Source of the DNA: B3-G11 sp036985855
GTDB taxonomy: Bacteria; Actinomycetota; Acidimicrobiia; Spongiisociales; UBA5794
DNA: 64,000 bases
Assembly (NCBI GenBank): GCA_036985855.1
Contig: BTQL01000005.1
Coordinates: 1-64,000 of the forward strand
Direction of reading: 5' to 3'
The notes beneath the pieces were generated by a model. The model was given only the letters and a program-made list of their open reading frames with translations, was not told where the DNA came from and did not search any database. Position numbers and translations under genes: made by a program. Below, in pieces: positions 15,949-25,584 of this stretch (position 1 is the first letter of the stretch; each line of letters starts with the position of its first letter).

Positions 15949-17565
15949 ATGCATATGCAGGACGACTTTCCTCTGCTTCTGAGCACGCTCTATGACAATG
16001 CTGTGTGGCAGTACCCCCAGCAGGAGATCGTTTCGGTCGAGGCAGACCGGTCGATCCACCGGACGACGTATGCCGAGACGGATGTCCGTGTTCGCAAGCT
16101 CGCCACGGCTCTGTCCGAGAAACTCGGAACCGCTGCCGGTGATGCGATCGCGACGTTCGCGTGGAACAACCATCGTCACCATGAGCTGTACTGGGCGACC
16201 GCGAACACGGGACGAATCTGCCACACCCTCAACATCCGGTTGTTCGCGAAGCAGCTCGAATACATCGTGAACCACGCCGGGGACAAGGTCTTGTTCATCG
16301 ACCCGGACCTCGCACCATTGATCGCACCGCTCGTCCCAACGTTCGAGACCGTGGAACACGTCGTCATCATGGGACCGACGGCCGAAGGCTCAGGGATCGA
16401 CGGTGCGATCGCATACGAGGATCTGATAGCCGACGTCGAGCCGCTCTCGGAATGGCCTCTGCTCGACGAACGCAGCCCGATGATGTATTGCTACACATCC
16501 GGAACGACCGGAAACCCCAAAGGTGTCGCGTACACGCAGCGTTCGACGTATCTCCATGCGCTTTCGAACCTGACGGCCAACCCGATTGGGACCGAGGACA
16601 ACGTACTCCCTGTTGTGCCCATGTTCCACGCATCGGCCTGGGGATACCCGTTCATGGCGGTCACCGTCGGCGCAAAGCTGACCTATCCGGGACCCGATCT
16701 GTCCGGTGAGGGCATCGTGAATCTCTTCGTGAACGAACGGGTGACGTTCTCAGCCGGTGTTCCAAGCGTTTGGTTCGGTATCCAGCAGCATCTCGAAGCC
16801 AACCCCGACATCGACATCTCCCATATCAGAGCCTTGTTCTGTGGAGGGTCAGCCGTTCCGAGGTCGATGATCGACTGGTTCGAGAAGAATGCTGCCGTCC
16901 GTGTCATCCAGGGGTGGGGCATGACCGAAACCAATCCGGTAGCCGCTGCTGCAACGATCAAGCCGTGGATGGAGGACTGGTCATGGGAGGATCAGCTGAA
17001 CGTCCTCGAGACCGCAGGACGGCCGATTCCCGGTCTGCAGGTGAAGATCGTCGATGAGCACTTCGAACCGTTACCACACGACGGTGTTGCGTTTGGCGAA
17101 CTACTCATCAGGGGCCCATGGATCGCAGCCGAGTACTTCAACGATCCCCGCTCATCTGACTCGTTCGTCGATGGGTGGCTGCGAACGGGCGATGTGTGCA
17201 AGATCACACCGGATGGTTACATCAGGATCACGGACCGAGCCAAGGACGTGATCAAGTCGGGTGGTGAGTGGATATCGTCCCTCGACGTCGAGAACGAGAT
17301 CATGGCACATCCGGAGGTCGCTGAAGCCACCGTCGTTGGCCTGGCGCATCCCAAGTGGCAGGAACGTCCCGCAGCTTTTGTCGTGCTCAGAGAGGGCTCC
17401 ACACTCACGTCGGACGAGGTCAAGACGTTCTTGGAGCCCCGTATCGCACACTGGTGGATGCCCGATGAGATCATCTTCATCGACGAGATCCCGAAAACGG
17501 GGACAGGCAAGTTCGACAAGAAGGTCGTCCGCGCCGAATACGAAAACCTCTATACGGGCAACTGA
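15949..17565 (+). CDS. Acyl-CoA synthetase, AMP-binding family
   Basis: Activates a fatty or other carboxylic acid to its CoA thioester via an acyl-adenylate. The 538 residues show the P-loop-like motif YTSGTTGNPKGV, the WGMTETNP motif (A5), the hinge motif GWLRTGDVCKITPDGYIRITDRAKDVIKSGGEWIS (in segments), and the C-terminal lysine region PKTGTGKFDKK. The sequence around PMFHASAWGYPFMA is typical of medium/long-chain acyl-CoA ligases (AlkK-like). The ATG at 15949 follows GTGAGG. A second ATG at 15955 is possible. The gene stands alone between convergent neighbours. Confidence 0.9.
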   Translation: MHMQDDFPLLLSTLYDNAVWQYPQQEIVSVEADRSIHRTTYAETDVRVRKLATALSEKLGTAAGDAIATFAWNNHRHHELYWATANTGRICHTLNIRLFAKQLEYIVNHAGDKVLFIDPDLAPLIAPLVPTFETVEHVVIMGPTAEGSGIDGAIAYEDLIADVEPLSEWPLLDERSPMMYCYTSGTTGNPKGVAYTQRSTYLHALSNLTANPIGTEDNVLPVVPMFHASAWGYPFMAVTVGAKLTYPGPDLSGEGIVNLFVNERVTFSAGVPSVWFGIQQHLEANPDIDISHIRALFCGGSAVPRSMIDWFEKNAAVRVIQGWGMTETNPVAAAATIKPWMEDWSWEDQLNVLETAGRPIPGLQVKIVDEHFEPLPHDGVAFGELLIRGPWIAAEYFNDPRSSDSFVDGWLRTGDVCKITPDGYIRITDRAKDVIKSGGEWISSLDVENEIMAHPEVAEATVVGLAHPKWQERPAAFVVLREGSTLTSDEVKTFLEPRIAHWWMPDEIIFIDEIPKTGTGKFDKKVVRAEYENLYTGN

Positions 17566-17585
17566 CGTGACGCCTGCATGACGAA

Positions 17586-17608
17586 GAGCGCCGCGGGCGA
17601 CGGCGCTC
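17586..17608. terminator. Hairpin between convergent acyl-CoA ligase and ftsK
   Basis: GAGCGCCG/CGGCGCTC is a perfect 8-bp stem with a 7-base loop, placed between two convergent stop codons, as expected for a shared terminator. T tracts are short on both sides. Confidence 0.55.
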
Positions 17609-17633
17609 CTCTGGGGTTATGGATTGGCGATCC

Positions 17634-19865
17634 CTAACCGAGAACTGATTCCAACTCGTCCTCGCTGATGAGAACCGATCTGGCCTTGGAACCTTCCGAC
17701 GGCCCGACGATGCCCTTTGCCTCGAGGATGTCTATGACGCGTCCTGCGCGAGCGAAGCCGATGCGGAGCTTCCGCTGGAGCATCGAGGTGGAACCGAGCT
17801 GTGACCGCACGATGAGCTCGATCGCCTGGCGCATGATCTCTGGGTCCTCGCCATCGAACTCCTGCACGTCTGCTGCCTTCCGCTGCGCCTGCTCGAACAC
17901 CTCTTTGTCCCTGTACTGGGCATCGCGCTGTTCCTTGACCCAGGCAACGGTCGCATGGATCTCGGTCTCAGACACGAATGAACCCTGAATGCGTTCGGGT
18001 TTAGGATCGCGCGCCGTCACGACGAGCATGTCTCCCAAGCCGACGAGCTTGTCCGCGCCGGCCTGATCGATGATCACGCGACTATCGGTTTGGGAAGCTA
18101 CGGAGAACGCAAGCCTCGACGGCACGTTGGCCTTGATGACCCCTGTGATGACGTTCACCGAGGGCCGTTGTGTCGCGAGGACGAGGTGGATGCCTACAGC
18201 ACGGGCCATCTGGGCGATGCGTACGATCGAGTCTTCTACGATTCGGCCGGCAACCATCATCAGATCGTTCAGCTCGTCAACCACCAGAACGATGTAGGGG
18301 AACCGGTCGAACAGCTCTTCGTCGAGACCACCAGCGTCATAGGTCTCGCGGTACGAGTCGATGTCTCGTACCCCGGCATCGGCCAGCAGGTCATATCTGC
18401 GGTCCATCTCAGCAACTGCCCACTGGAGGGCATCCGCGGCCTTCTTGGGGTTCGCTATGACCCGAGTCAACAGATGCGGGGCGTCGTTGTACTGGCCGAG
18501 CTCGACACGTTTCGGGTCTACGAGGATGAGCCTGACCTCGTCTGGCGTTGCTCGCATGAGAATCGACGTGAGCAGCGCGTTGACCATGGAAGACTTGCCT
18601 GCACCGGTCGCGCCGGCGATCAACAGATGCGGGAGCTCGGTGAGCCGCAACATGCGCGGCGTGCCTGAGACGTCCATGCCGAGGCTGACGAGCATCGGAT
18701 CGCGATCGGTCTTCGCAACGTCCGACGTCAGGATGTCACCGAGCGTCACCAGTTGGCGCTTGCGGTTCGGCACCTCAACCCCGATCGCCGACTTCCCCGG
18801 TATCGGCGCGAGGATGCGTACGTCGGCCGCTGCAAGGGCATACGCGATGTCGTGCGTGAGGTTCGTGACCTTGTTGACCTTGACACCAGGGGCAAGTTCG
18901 ATCTCGTATCGCGTCACCGTCGGACCGGGAACGATGCGTACGAGGCTCGCGTCCACGCCGTGCTGTCTAAGCGTCTCCTCGAGCGCCTCACCTGTTTCCG
19001 TGAGCCCACGTCCATCGTGGCCCTCGTGATTGGACAACTTGAGAATCTCGATCGGTGGAAGCTGATAACCGTCGGTCTTGACCGGCTTCGGCATCTTCGG
19101 CGTCACAGGATTCGAGGTCGCGGGAACCGTCTCTGCTTTCTTCGCCTTCTTGCTCGCTACAACCTCTTTCACCGGTGCAGCCATTCCGGGATTGGGAGCG
19201 ACGGCGACGGCCTCGACACGCTGCTCACGCGCCATGCCGAACCACTTCCATAGACCGGAGAAATAGGACCCGACCGAACGAAGGACGTCACCGAGGGATG
19301 CGCGCGTGATCAAGAGGGCTCCTACGCCGATGAATGCGACAAGCACGACGAAGGAACCCCAGTAGCCGACGACGCGTTCGAGTGGATAGGCGATCAAAGA
19401 CCCTATGACGCCTCCCGAATCTTCGACCGACTGCTCGGTACCGGCGATCGGGAGATTGCCCGTGAGCAGATGGAAGAGCGAGAGTGATCCCAGAAACAAC
19501 ACGATGGTGCCCACGATCGTTTTCGGATTCTCCCTTCCCCCGACCACGCCGATGAGGGAGAGGCCCGCAATGGCGAGAGCGAGAGGCACGATGAACGCCC
19601 AAACACCGAACAGCAACCGAGCGACGGCTGATGAAGTCGTTCCGAAGGGTCCCGCCAGGCCAAAGAATGAGAGAAAAACAAGAGCGCCGAAGGCCACGAG
19701 CAGAATGCCCCACACGTCTGCTTTGTGATCGCCGAGGTTCTCACCGATCTTTCGTGGGACGGCCCCCAGCGCGGACGCTGTCCTCGAAACGAGTGACGGT
19801 CTCTTCGGTTTTCTCTTCGCGGTACTCCGCCCCGTGGCCCTACCCGCAGTAGTGCGTGTAGCCAT
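17634..19865 (-). CDS. ftsK: DNA translocase FtsK
   Basis: Septum-localised double-stranded DNA pump that clears and resolves chromosomes at division. The 743 residues start at MATRTT. They comprise a basic N-terminal tail, four to five membrane helices (residues about 45-190), a short linker, the alpha/beta motor with Walker A GATGAGKSS and Walker B IVLVVDELNDLMM, and the C-terminal winged-helix gamma domain (LGSTSMLQRKLRIGFARAGR) that reads KOPS sites. The linker is short, as in SpoIIIE-type proteins. No strong ribosome site is visible, so the start is chosen by homology. Confidence 0.95.
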   Translation of the reverse strand: MATRTTAGRATGRSTAKRKPKRPSLVSRTASALGAVPRKIGENLGDHKADVWGILLVAFGALVFLSFFGLAGPFGTTSSAVARLLFGVWAFIVPLALAIAGLSLIGVVGGRENPKTIVGTIVLFLGSLSLFHLLTGNLPIAGTEQSVEDSGGVIGSLIAYPLERVVGYWGSFVVLVAFIGVGALLITRASLGDVLRSVGSYFSGLWKWFGMAREQRVEAVAVAPNPGMAAPVKEVVASKKAKKAETVPATSNPVTPKMPKPVKTDGYQLPPIEILKLSNHEGHDGRGLTETGEALEETLRQHGVDASLVRIVPGPTVTRYEIELAPGVKVNKVTNLTHDIAYALAAADVRILAPIPGKSAIGVEVPNRKRQLVTLGDILTSDVAKTDRDPMLVSLGMDVSGTPRMLRLTELPHLLIAGATGAGKSSMVNALLTSILMRATPDEVRLILVDPKRVELGQYNDAPHLLTRVIANPKKAADALQWAVAEMDRRYDLLADAGVRDIDSYRETYDAGGLDEELFDRFPYIVLVVDELNDLMMVAGRIVEDSIVRIAQMARAVGIHLVLATQRPSVNVITGVIKANVPSRLAFSVASQTDSRVIIDQAGADKLVGLGDMLVVTARDPKPERIQGSFVSETEIHATVAWVKEQRDAQYRDKEVFEQAQRKAADVQEFDGEDPEIMRQAIELIVRSQLGSTSMLQRKLRIGFARAGRVIDILEAKGIVGPSEGSKARSVLISEDELESVLG

Positions 19866-19910
19866 GGGATAGCAACTGTACCCCAAGTTCGTCACAGAAC
19901 AAACCACCAT

Positions 19911-19930
19911 CCGCGCGATTTCTCGCGCGG
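19911..19930 (-). terminator. Terminator downstream of rnj
   Basis: CCGCGCGA/TCGCGCGG forms a perfect 8-bp stem with a 4-base loop, followed on the minus strand by a T-containing stretch (TGGTGGTTTGTTCT). Two further inverted repeats lie between it and rnj: AACGGTG/CACCGTT (19939-19959), and an arm pair at 19957-19968 / 19993-20004. The 146-base gap between rnj and ftsK thus folds into a series of hairpins. Confidence 0.6.
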
Positions 19931-20011
19931 AGAGTTACAACGGTGTGATTCTCACCGTTCTGGTGTCCGTCGCGGCAATAGGGTGCCGTGAGGGACGCCA
20001 GAACCGGAAGG

Positions 20012-21640
20012 CTAGATCTCGATGACCACCGGGAGTACAACGGGACGGCGTCTGGCCGACTTCTTCACGGCTCTAGTCGCTGAGTTCCGTACGCGTGTCC
20101 GGAGAACGTCGGGATCGATGGGGCGCTCGAGCGACGCGATCGATTGCACTACTCGTTCTTTGATGATGTTGTGGAGGTCGCCTTCATCCGTCGTGACACC
20201 ATGGGAGTCGACGTCTGGTCCGATGAGAATCTCTCCGGTTGAGAAGTTGACACCGATCGTGACGATAAGCACTCCGTCGTCGGCGAGATGTCTTCGGTCA
20301 CGGATGACACTGTCCGCTCCCCCAACGTCGGTGCCGTCCACATACACGTAACCGGCAGGAATCGCACCGCGGTCTATGCGCATCTCGCCATTCTCGAGCA
20401 CCACGACGTCTCCGTCCTCGCAGATCTCGACCTCCGGGATGTTCATCGACCTACCGATCGTGGCGTTGGCAACCATGTGGCGGTACTCCCCGTGTACGGG
20501 CACAAGGGCATCCGGGCGAACTGCGTTGTAGAAGGTCTTCAGCTCCTCGGCAGCGGCGTGTCCGGACACATGCACATGCGTGTTGCGTCCATGGAATACG
20601 GCAACTCCCGCGCGATAGAGATTGTTGATGACTCTCGACACCCTGGTTTCATTTCCGGGAATCGGAGTCGCCGAGATGATGACCGTGTCGTCTTCGCCGA
20701 GGGAGACGGACCGGTGCTCTCCTGCGGCCATGAGAGAGAGCGCCGCAAAAGGCTCACCCTGGCTTCCGGTGGAGATGATCGCCGTATCGGTATCGGGCAT
20801 GTCGACAAGATCCGCAAGGTCCACGAGAGATCCATCAGGGATCACGAGCACGCCGAGATCCGCCGCGATCTCCGAGTTGCGCAGCATCGACCTTCCGATG
20901 AACGCGAACTTGCGACCATCGCGCACAATCGCATCGATGGCCTGCTGCACTCGATGGACGTGACTTGCGAAACACGCAAGGATCACGCGACCATACGCAT
21001 GTGAGACGATCTCGTCGAGTCGCTCTCCGACGGTCACTTCCGAGGGTACGTACCCCTCGCGTTCTGCATTCGTCGAGTCGGCAAGGAGAAGCCGTACTCC
21101 CTGTTTCCCGATCGTTGCGAATGAACGCAGGTCTGTTGGCACGCCGTCGATCGGCGTCGGATCGAGCTTGAAATCGCCGCTGTGCAGGACGACTCCCTCA
21201 GGAGTATCGAACGCGATTCCTGCGGCATCGGGAATCGAATGGGAGACGGGAACGTATGTGAAACGAAACGGACCGTGATCGACCCACTCGTAGTGTTCGA
21301 TCGGGCGAAGGTCGGGCGTGATCCCGTGCTCCTCTATACGGGCACGTGCGAACTCCACGGTGAGTCGCGTCCCGTAGATGGGAACGCTGACCTCTTTGAG
21401 CAGATACACAAGCGCCCCGATGTGATCCTCATGTCCGTGGGTGAGGATCACGCAGTCGAGGTCATCACGGCGATCCAACACCGATGAGAAGTCCGGGAGA
21501 ACCAGGTCGACGCCGAGCATGTCTTCTTCGGGAAACATGAGGCCACAATCGATCAACGCGAGACGCCCGTCGATCTCGACCGAGGCACAGTTCCTTCCAA
21601 CCTCCCCGAGACCTCCGAGAAACCCGATCCTGACACTCAC
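20012..21640 (-). CDS. rnj: Ribonuclease J
   Basis: Metallo-beta-lactamase/beta-CASP ribonuclease with 5' exonuclease and endonuclease activity in RNA maturation and decay. The 542 residues contain the zinc motif THGHEDHIG, the later metal ligands (PVSHSIPDA, HSGDFKLD), beta-CASP motifs (ADSTNAE, CFASHVHR, STGSQGEP), VHVSGHAAAEEL with VHGEYRHM, and the RNase J-specific C-terminal dimer region. The GTG start overlaps the stop of dapA in GTGA. Pairing with dapA is common in actinobacteria. Confidence 0.96.
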   Translation of the reverse strand: MSVRIGFLGGLGEVGRNCASVEIDGRLALIDCGLMFPEEDMLGVDLVLPDFSSVLDRRDDLDCVILTHGHEDHIGALVYLLKEVSVPIYGTRLTVEFARARIEEHGITPDLRPIEHYEWVDHGPFRFTYVPVSHSIPDAAGIAFDTPEGVVLHSGDFKLDPTPIDGVPTDLRSFATIGKQGVRLLLADSTNAEREGYVPSEVTVGERLDEIVSHAYGRVILACFASHVHRVQQAIDAIVRDGRKFAFIGRSMLRNSEIAADLGVLVIPDGSLVDLADLVDMPDTDTAIISTGSQGEPFAALSLMAAGEHRSVSLGEDDTVIISATPIPGNETRVSRVINNLYRAGVAVFHGRNTHVHVSGHAAAEELKTFYNAVRPDALVPVHGEYRHMVANATIGRSMNIPEVEICEDGDVVVLENGEMRIDRGAIPAGYVYVDGTDVGGADSVIRDRRHLADDGVLIVTIGVNFSTGEILIGPDVDSHGVTTDEGDLHNIIKERVVQSIASLERPIDPDVLRTRVRNSATRAVKKSARRRPVVLPVVIEI

Positions 21641-22542
21641 AATGACCTGTATTCATTGATCGCGTCGAGGGCCCTTCCGACAGCCTCGACCGTCTCCTCG
21701 CTCGCAGGCATCAGCGGCAGCCGAGGCACTCCGACGAAGTCCCAATACGCGGTGAGAGCTCCCTTGAGGGGCATCGGGCTCGGTTCCGCAAAGAGCGCGT
21801 GGTTCAGCGGCATGATGAGATCATGGAGCTGTTCTGCTTTGTGGTCATCTCCCTCGATCACGGCATCGACCATAGCTGAGATCTCGCGCCCCGCAAGATG
21901 GGAAGAAACCGATACAACCCCAACGGCACCAGCAGCAACGAGTTCTTTCGTCATCTGGTCCGATCCGGAATAGACGGCGATACCTTCGGGCAGCGCCTCT
22001 ATCGCCCGTCTTGACCAATCGAGGTCATCCACCGCATCCTTGACGGCGACCACATTCGGGTGCTCGCACACCTCGACGAGGGTGTCGATCTCTATCAAGG
22101 TCGCGGTCCTGGATGGAATGTTGTAGATCATGACGGGGAGGTCGGTCGCGTCTGCGATGGCATGCATGTGAGCGACGATTCCATGCTGAGGTGGTCGCGA
22201 GTAGTACGGCGTCACAGCCATGACGCCGTCGACACCGGAATCGGCAGCAGAGACTGCGAACTCGATGGATTCAGCCGTGTCGTTGTTCGTTCCGCCTGCA
22301 ACGACCTTCATCTTGCCGGCGGCCGCGTCGACGGCTGCTGCGAAGAGCGCCATCTTCTCCGGCTTCGAGAGTGTCGGGGATTCCCCTGTGGTACCCGAAA
22401 CGACGATTGCCTCTGTGGCATTGTCTTTCAGATGACGGATCAGGCGCCAGAACGCGCCGTAGTCAATCGGGCCTTCAGCAGTGAAGGGAGTGATGACGGC
22501 GGTGGCAACCCGACCGAACGGTGCTTCTGGTCGATGTTCCAT
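21637..22542 (-). CDS. dapA: 4-hydroxy-tetrahydrodipicolinate synthase
   Basis: First enzyme of the diaminopimelate branch, condensing pyruvate with aspartate semialdehyde. It is a 301-residue TIM barrel with GTTGESPTLS (phosphate/hydroxyl relay), YYSRPPQHG, the catalytic Tyr in VMIYNIPSRT, and the Schiff-base lysine in VVAVKDAVDD. It is the first gene of dapA-rnj, diverging from the thioredoxin-like gene across 42 bases. With dapB and dapF it supplies lysine and cell-wall diaminopimelate. Confidence 0.95.
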   Translation of the reverse strand: MEHRPEAPFGRVATAVITPFTAEGPIDYGAFWRLIRHLKDNATEAIVVSGTTGESPTLSKPEKMALFAAAVDAAAGKMKVVAGGTNNDTAESIEFAVSAADSGVDGVMAVTPYYSRPPQHGIVAHMHAIADATDLPVMIYNIPSRTATLIEIDTLVEVCEHPNVVAVKDAVDDLDWSRRAIEALPEGIAVYSGSDQMTKELVAAGAVGVVSVSSHLAGREISAMVDAVIEGDDHKAEQLHDLIMPLNHALFAEPSPMPLKGALTAYWDFVGVPRLPLMPASEETVEAVGRALDAINEYRSL

Positions 22543-22584
22543 GCCTCGGAAGTTACCACGACATCCCGAAGTATCCTTTCATCC

Positions 22585-23430
22585 ATGAACAACGCCAGCC
22601 AATACGTCAAGGACGTCACGACTGCGGACTTTCAACAGGAAGTTCTGCTGCGCTCGAGAGAAGTGCCCGTCCTCATCGACTTCTGGGCAGAGTGGTGCGA
22701 ACCATGCAAGGCCCTCTCGCCTCTTCTCGAGCGGTTGACGGACGAAGCGCAAGGTGCTTTCGAACTCGCAAAGATCGATGTCGACGCCAACCAGGAGCTC
22801 TCAGGCCAATTCATGATCCAGTCGATACCCACGGTCGTTGCGATCAAGAACGGCAAGGAAGTCGATCGATTCACGGGCGCCCTGCCTGAGGAATCCATCA
22901 AAGCTTTCATCGAAGGACTCATGCCTACTGAACTCGACCTGATGGTTGACCAGGCACGCACATCCCTCATCTCCGGTGACACGACGGGCGCAGAGCACAT
23001 GTTTCGCCAGGTCCTCGAGCAGCGTCCCGACCACCAGGACGCCGGAACGAGCCTCGCTGCCCTCCTCATCGATCGAAGGGATATCGAAGAAGCTCTCATC
23101 GTCCTTGGCAAACTCATCCCCGATGCCGACGTGGAGAGGCTCCAGGCAGCCGCTCGCCTCCGGCAGTCGGGTGGAGACGACATCTCGGATCTCGAGACGG
23201 CAGCGTCCGAACATCCCGATGACGACGATGCTCAACTCGCCCTGGCAAGAGCGCTCGCTGCACAATCCGAATTCGAGCCGGCTCTGGACAAGCTGCTCGC
23301 CGTCGTGCAACGGAAGGGTGAAGGCAGGGAGGATGCTCGACAGGCAATGGTCGACATCTTCGAAGTCCTCGGCACCGAACATCCGCTCACCGCGATGTAT
23401 CGGCGGCAGCTCGCGTCGGCGCTCTATTGA
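22585..23430 (+). CDS. Thioredoxin-TPR protein (CnoX/YbbN-like co-chaperone)
   Basis: The 281-residue protein has an N-terminal thioredoxin domain with the active site WCEPC (Cys38 and Cys41), cis-Pro region SIPTVVAI, and a C-terminal helical repeat region with TPR-like units (TSLISGDTTGAEHMFRQVLE, LARALAAQSEFEPALDKLL). This order matches CnoX/YbbN, which protects proteins from oxidation and hands them to chaperones. Unlike E. coli CnoX, both redox cysteines are present. The ATG at 22585 is chosen because the thioredoxin fold begins directly after it. Confidence 0.85.
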   Translation: MNNASQYVKDVTTADFQQEVLLRSREVPVLIDFWAEWCEPCKALSPLLERLTDEAQGAFELAKIDVDANQELSGQFMIQSIPTVVAIKNGKEVDRFTGALPEESIKAFIEGLMPTELDLMVDQARTSLISGDTTGAEHMFRQVLEQRPDHQDAGTSLAALLIDRRDIEEALIVLGKLIPDADVERLQAAARLRQSGGDDISDLETAASEHPDDDDAQLALARALAAQSEFEPALDKLLAVVQRKGEGREDARQAMVDIFEVLGTEHPLTAMYRRQLASALY

Positions 23431-23478
23431 TCACTGAGGGGGCGAGACGGCGAATCGGTCGCCCTCGCTAGTGTGGCA

Positions 23479-24237
23479 CTAGATTCCCAGGAGTGTCTCC
23501 AACCCCACGGCGAGGGGCTCCTTCTGAGCCGGAATCGAACGGACTGCCAGTAGGACACCCGGCATGAACGCGGAGCGGTCGGACGTATCGTGGGTGATGG
23601 ACAGCCGCTCTCCTTCACCGCCGAACATAACCGTTTGGTGCGCGACGGCTCCGGGCAAGCGAACGGAGTGCACCCTGACGTTGTCGATATCGGCACCGAG
23701 TGCACCGTCATGGAGCTCCTCTGAAGCTACCTGCCTCATCTGGTGTGGGGAAACGGCCGCGATCCGTTGAGCTGTAGCGATCGCAGTACCCGATGGTGCA
23801 TCGGCTTTCTCGTCGTGATGCATCTCGACAACCTCTGCCACAGGAAAATGCGGTGCGGCCATCTCTGCCATCGTCATCATGAGAACCGCACCGATCGAGA
23901 AATTCGGCACTATGAGACAGTTCCCTGGGCCGTTCGCCCAGAGTTCGTCGAGCTCACCAAGGCGCTGCGTATCGAAACCGGATGAACCCACCACGACGTT
24001 GGCTCCGAACGACCGCCACACCGCGAGATTCCCCATCACAACTTCCGGTCTCGAGAATTCGACGACGATGTCACAACCATCGAGTGCGTCACGATCTCGG
24101 CTGATCGTCAGGCCCGCAATGCTGCCTTCGGTATGCGGGTCGTATAGCGCGATGAGGTGCATGTCGTCTGCGGCGTCGATCGTGGCGGCGGTGAGACTCC
24201 CCATCCTGCCACCTGCTCCCGACACACCTACTTTCAT
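23479..24237 (-). CDS. dapB: 4-hydroxy-tetrahydrodipicolinate reductase
   Basis: NAD(P)H-dependent second enzyme of the diaminopimelate pathway. The 252 residues show the Rossmann motif VSGAGGRMG, VVEFSRPE, the substrate-binding EMHHDEKADAPSGTA signature, and VRVHSVRLPGAVAHQ. Its ATG overlaps the stop of the upstream M16 peptidase gene by 4 bases, so the two are coupled. Confidence 0.96.
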   Translation of the reverse strand: MKVGVSGAGGRMGSLTAATIDAADDMHLIALYDPHTEGSIAGLTISRDRDALDGCDIVVEFSRPEVVMGNLAVWRSFGANVVVGSSGFDTQRLGELDELWANGPGNCLIVPNFSIGAVLMMTMAEMAAPHFPVAEVVEMHHDEKADAPSGTAIATAQRIAAVSPHQMRQVASEELHDGALGADIDNVRVHSVRLPGAVAHQTVMFGGEGERLSITHDTSDRSAFMPGVLLAVRSIPAQKEPLAVGLETLLGI

Positions 24238-25481
24238 CGGATGTGCTCCTCAAGGTCCTCGCTGCCGAATGGACCGACAGCTCCGATCACGTACGGACCA
24301 TCGTACGCAGCCATCGCGACCTCGATTACGTCGTCATGGGTCACTGCAGAAATGGCCTCGACTATCTGGTCGACCGTGCGATGCTCCTGTCCGACGATCT
24401 CGGACCGTCCGATGAGATTCATCCTGCTGTTCGCATCCTCGAGGCTGATCGCAAGGGAACCCTTCACGTGACCTTTTGCGCGATCCAATTCGTCCGGCGT
24501 CACACCGCTCTCGATCACGAGGGCGAGCTGATCACGCACGATCTTGAGCACCTCGTCCGCCTGTCGCGGGGTCGTGCCTACGTACGTAGCAGACGCTCCG
24601 GCGTCGGCAAAGGGAAGGCGAAACGTATGAACGGCATACGCAAGACCACGCGTCTCGCGAATCTCGTGGAACAGCCTCGATGACATACCCCCACCGAGAA
24701 TGTGATCAACGAGTGACAGCGCAAACCTGCGTTCGTCTCCTCTGGTGATCGACTTCGATCCGATGATGAGGTGAGCTTGTTCGGTGTCGCGCCTGGTCAC
24801 GTGCACCCTGTTCAGCCTCGGCGGTGTCGCTAGGAGCCGTTCGACAGGATCGCCCTGCCATGATCCGAAGTGCTCGGTGACCAGCTCGACGAGGTTCTCC
24901 GGCAGATTTCCCGCAATCGCAACGACGACCGAGTGCGGTGTGTACCGCCTGCCCCAATACCCGTGGATCGTGTCGCGACTCATCTCCCCGATGGACGCCT
25001 TGGTACCGAGGACCGGCGGGGCGAGAGGGTGGTCACCCCACATGGCGTTGATGAATTGCTCATGAGCGACGTCCGTCGGATCGTCCTCGTTCATGTTGAT
25101 CTCTTCAAGGACGACGTTGCGCTCTGAATCGATCTCGGACTGTCGGAACGATGGACGCTGCAGCATCTCGGCGAGGATCTCGATACCTGTGGTCAGGTCT
25201 TCGTCACGGAGCCGCGTCCAGAAGCACGTGTACTCCTTGGATGTGAAGGCGTTGTGCTGCGCACCGATGCCATCGAGCGTCTCGGCAATACGCCGCGCAG
25301 GCCACTGATCCGATCCCTTGAAGAGCAGATGCTCGAGGAAATGGGACGCGCCGGCCTCTCGGGCTGTCTCGTCCCTGCTTCCAGTATCGACCCAACAACC
25401 GATCGCAACCGATCTGGTCGTGGGCATTTGGTGGGTGATGAGCCGAAGCCCGTTCGGGAGCGTTGTGAGTTCATGTTCCAT
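24234..25481 (-). CDS. M16 family zinc peptidase
   Basis: A pitrilysin/MPP-type metallopeptidase of 415 residues, one active plus one inactive domain. The inverted zinc motif HFLEH (His47, Glu50, His51) and the downstream glutamate region NVVLEEINMNEDDP are intact. The second half carries LGGGMSSRLFHEIRETRGLAYAV, the usual R/Y substrate-binding region. Such genes lie next to dapB in many actinobacteria and Firmicutes. The substrate is unknown. The start at MEHELTTLPNG is chosen by homology, as no strong ribosome site precedes it. Confidence 0.9.
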   Translation of the reverse strand: MEHELTTLPNGLRLITHQMPTTRSVAIGCWVDTGSRDETAREAGASHFLEHLLFKGSDQWPARRIAETLDGIGAQHNAFTSKEYTCFWTRLRDEDLTTGIEILAEMLQRPSFRQSEIDSERNVVLEEINMNEDDPTDVAHEQFINAMWGDHPLAPPVLGTKASIGEMSRDTIHGYWGRRYTPHSVVVAIAGNLPENLVELVTEHFGSWQGDPVERLLATPPRLNRVHVTRRDTEQAHLIIGSKSITRGDERRFALSLVDHILGGGMSSRLFHEIRETRGLAYAVHTFRLPFADAGASATYVGTTPRQADEVLKIVRDQLALVIESGVTPDELDRAKGHVKGSLAISLEDANSRMNLIGRSEIVGQEHRTVDQIVEAISAVTHDDVIEVAMAAYDGPYVIGAVGPFGSEDLEEHIR

Positions 25482-25584
25482 CGGCGCTCGATGATAGGAA
25501 CCACAACGGCTACCGAAATCCGCCTCGCGTGTTCGGTGGGCCGGAAACGGGCGTCGTGAAATCGGGGAAGACCGGTAACACCAT

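Noticed and set aside
23468..23482. Palindrome CTAGTG/CACTAG before dapB
   Set aside because: It overlaps the dapB stop codon at its 3' end and has a 6-bp stem only; chance or a weak terminator is more likely than an operator.
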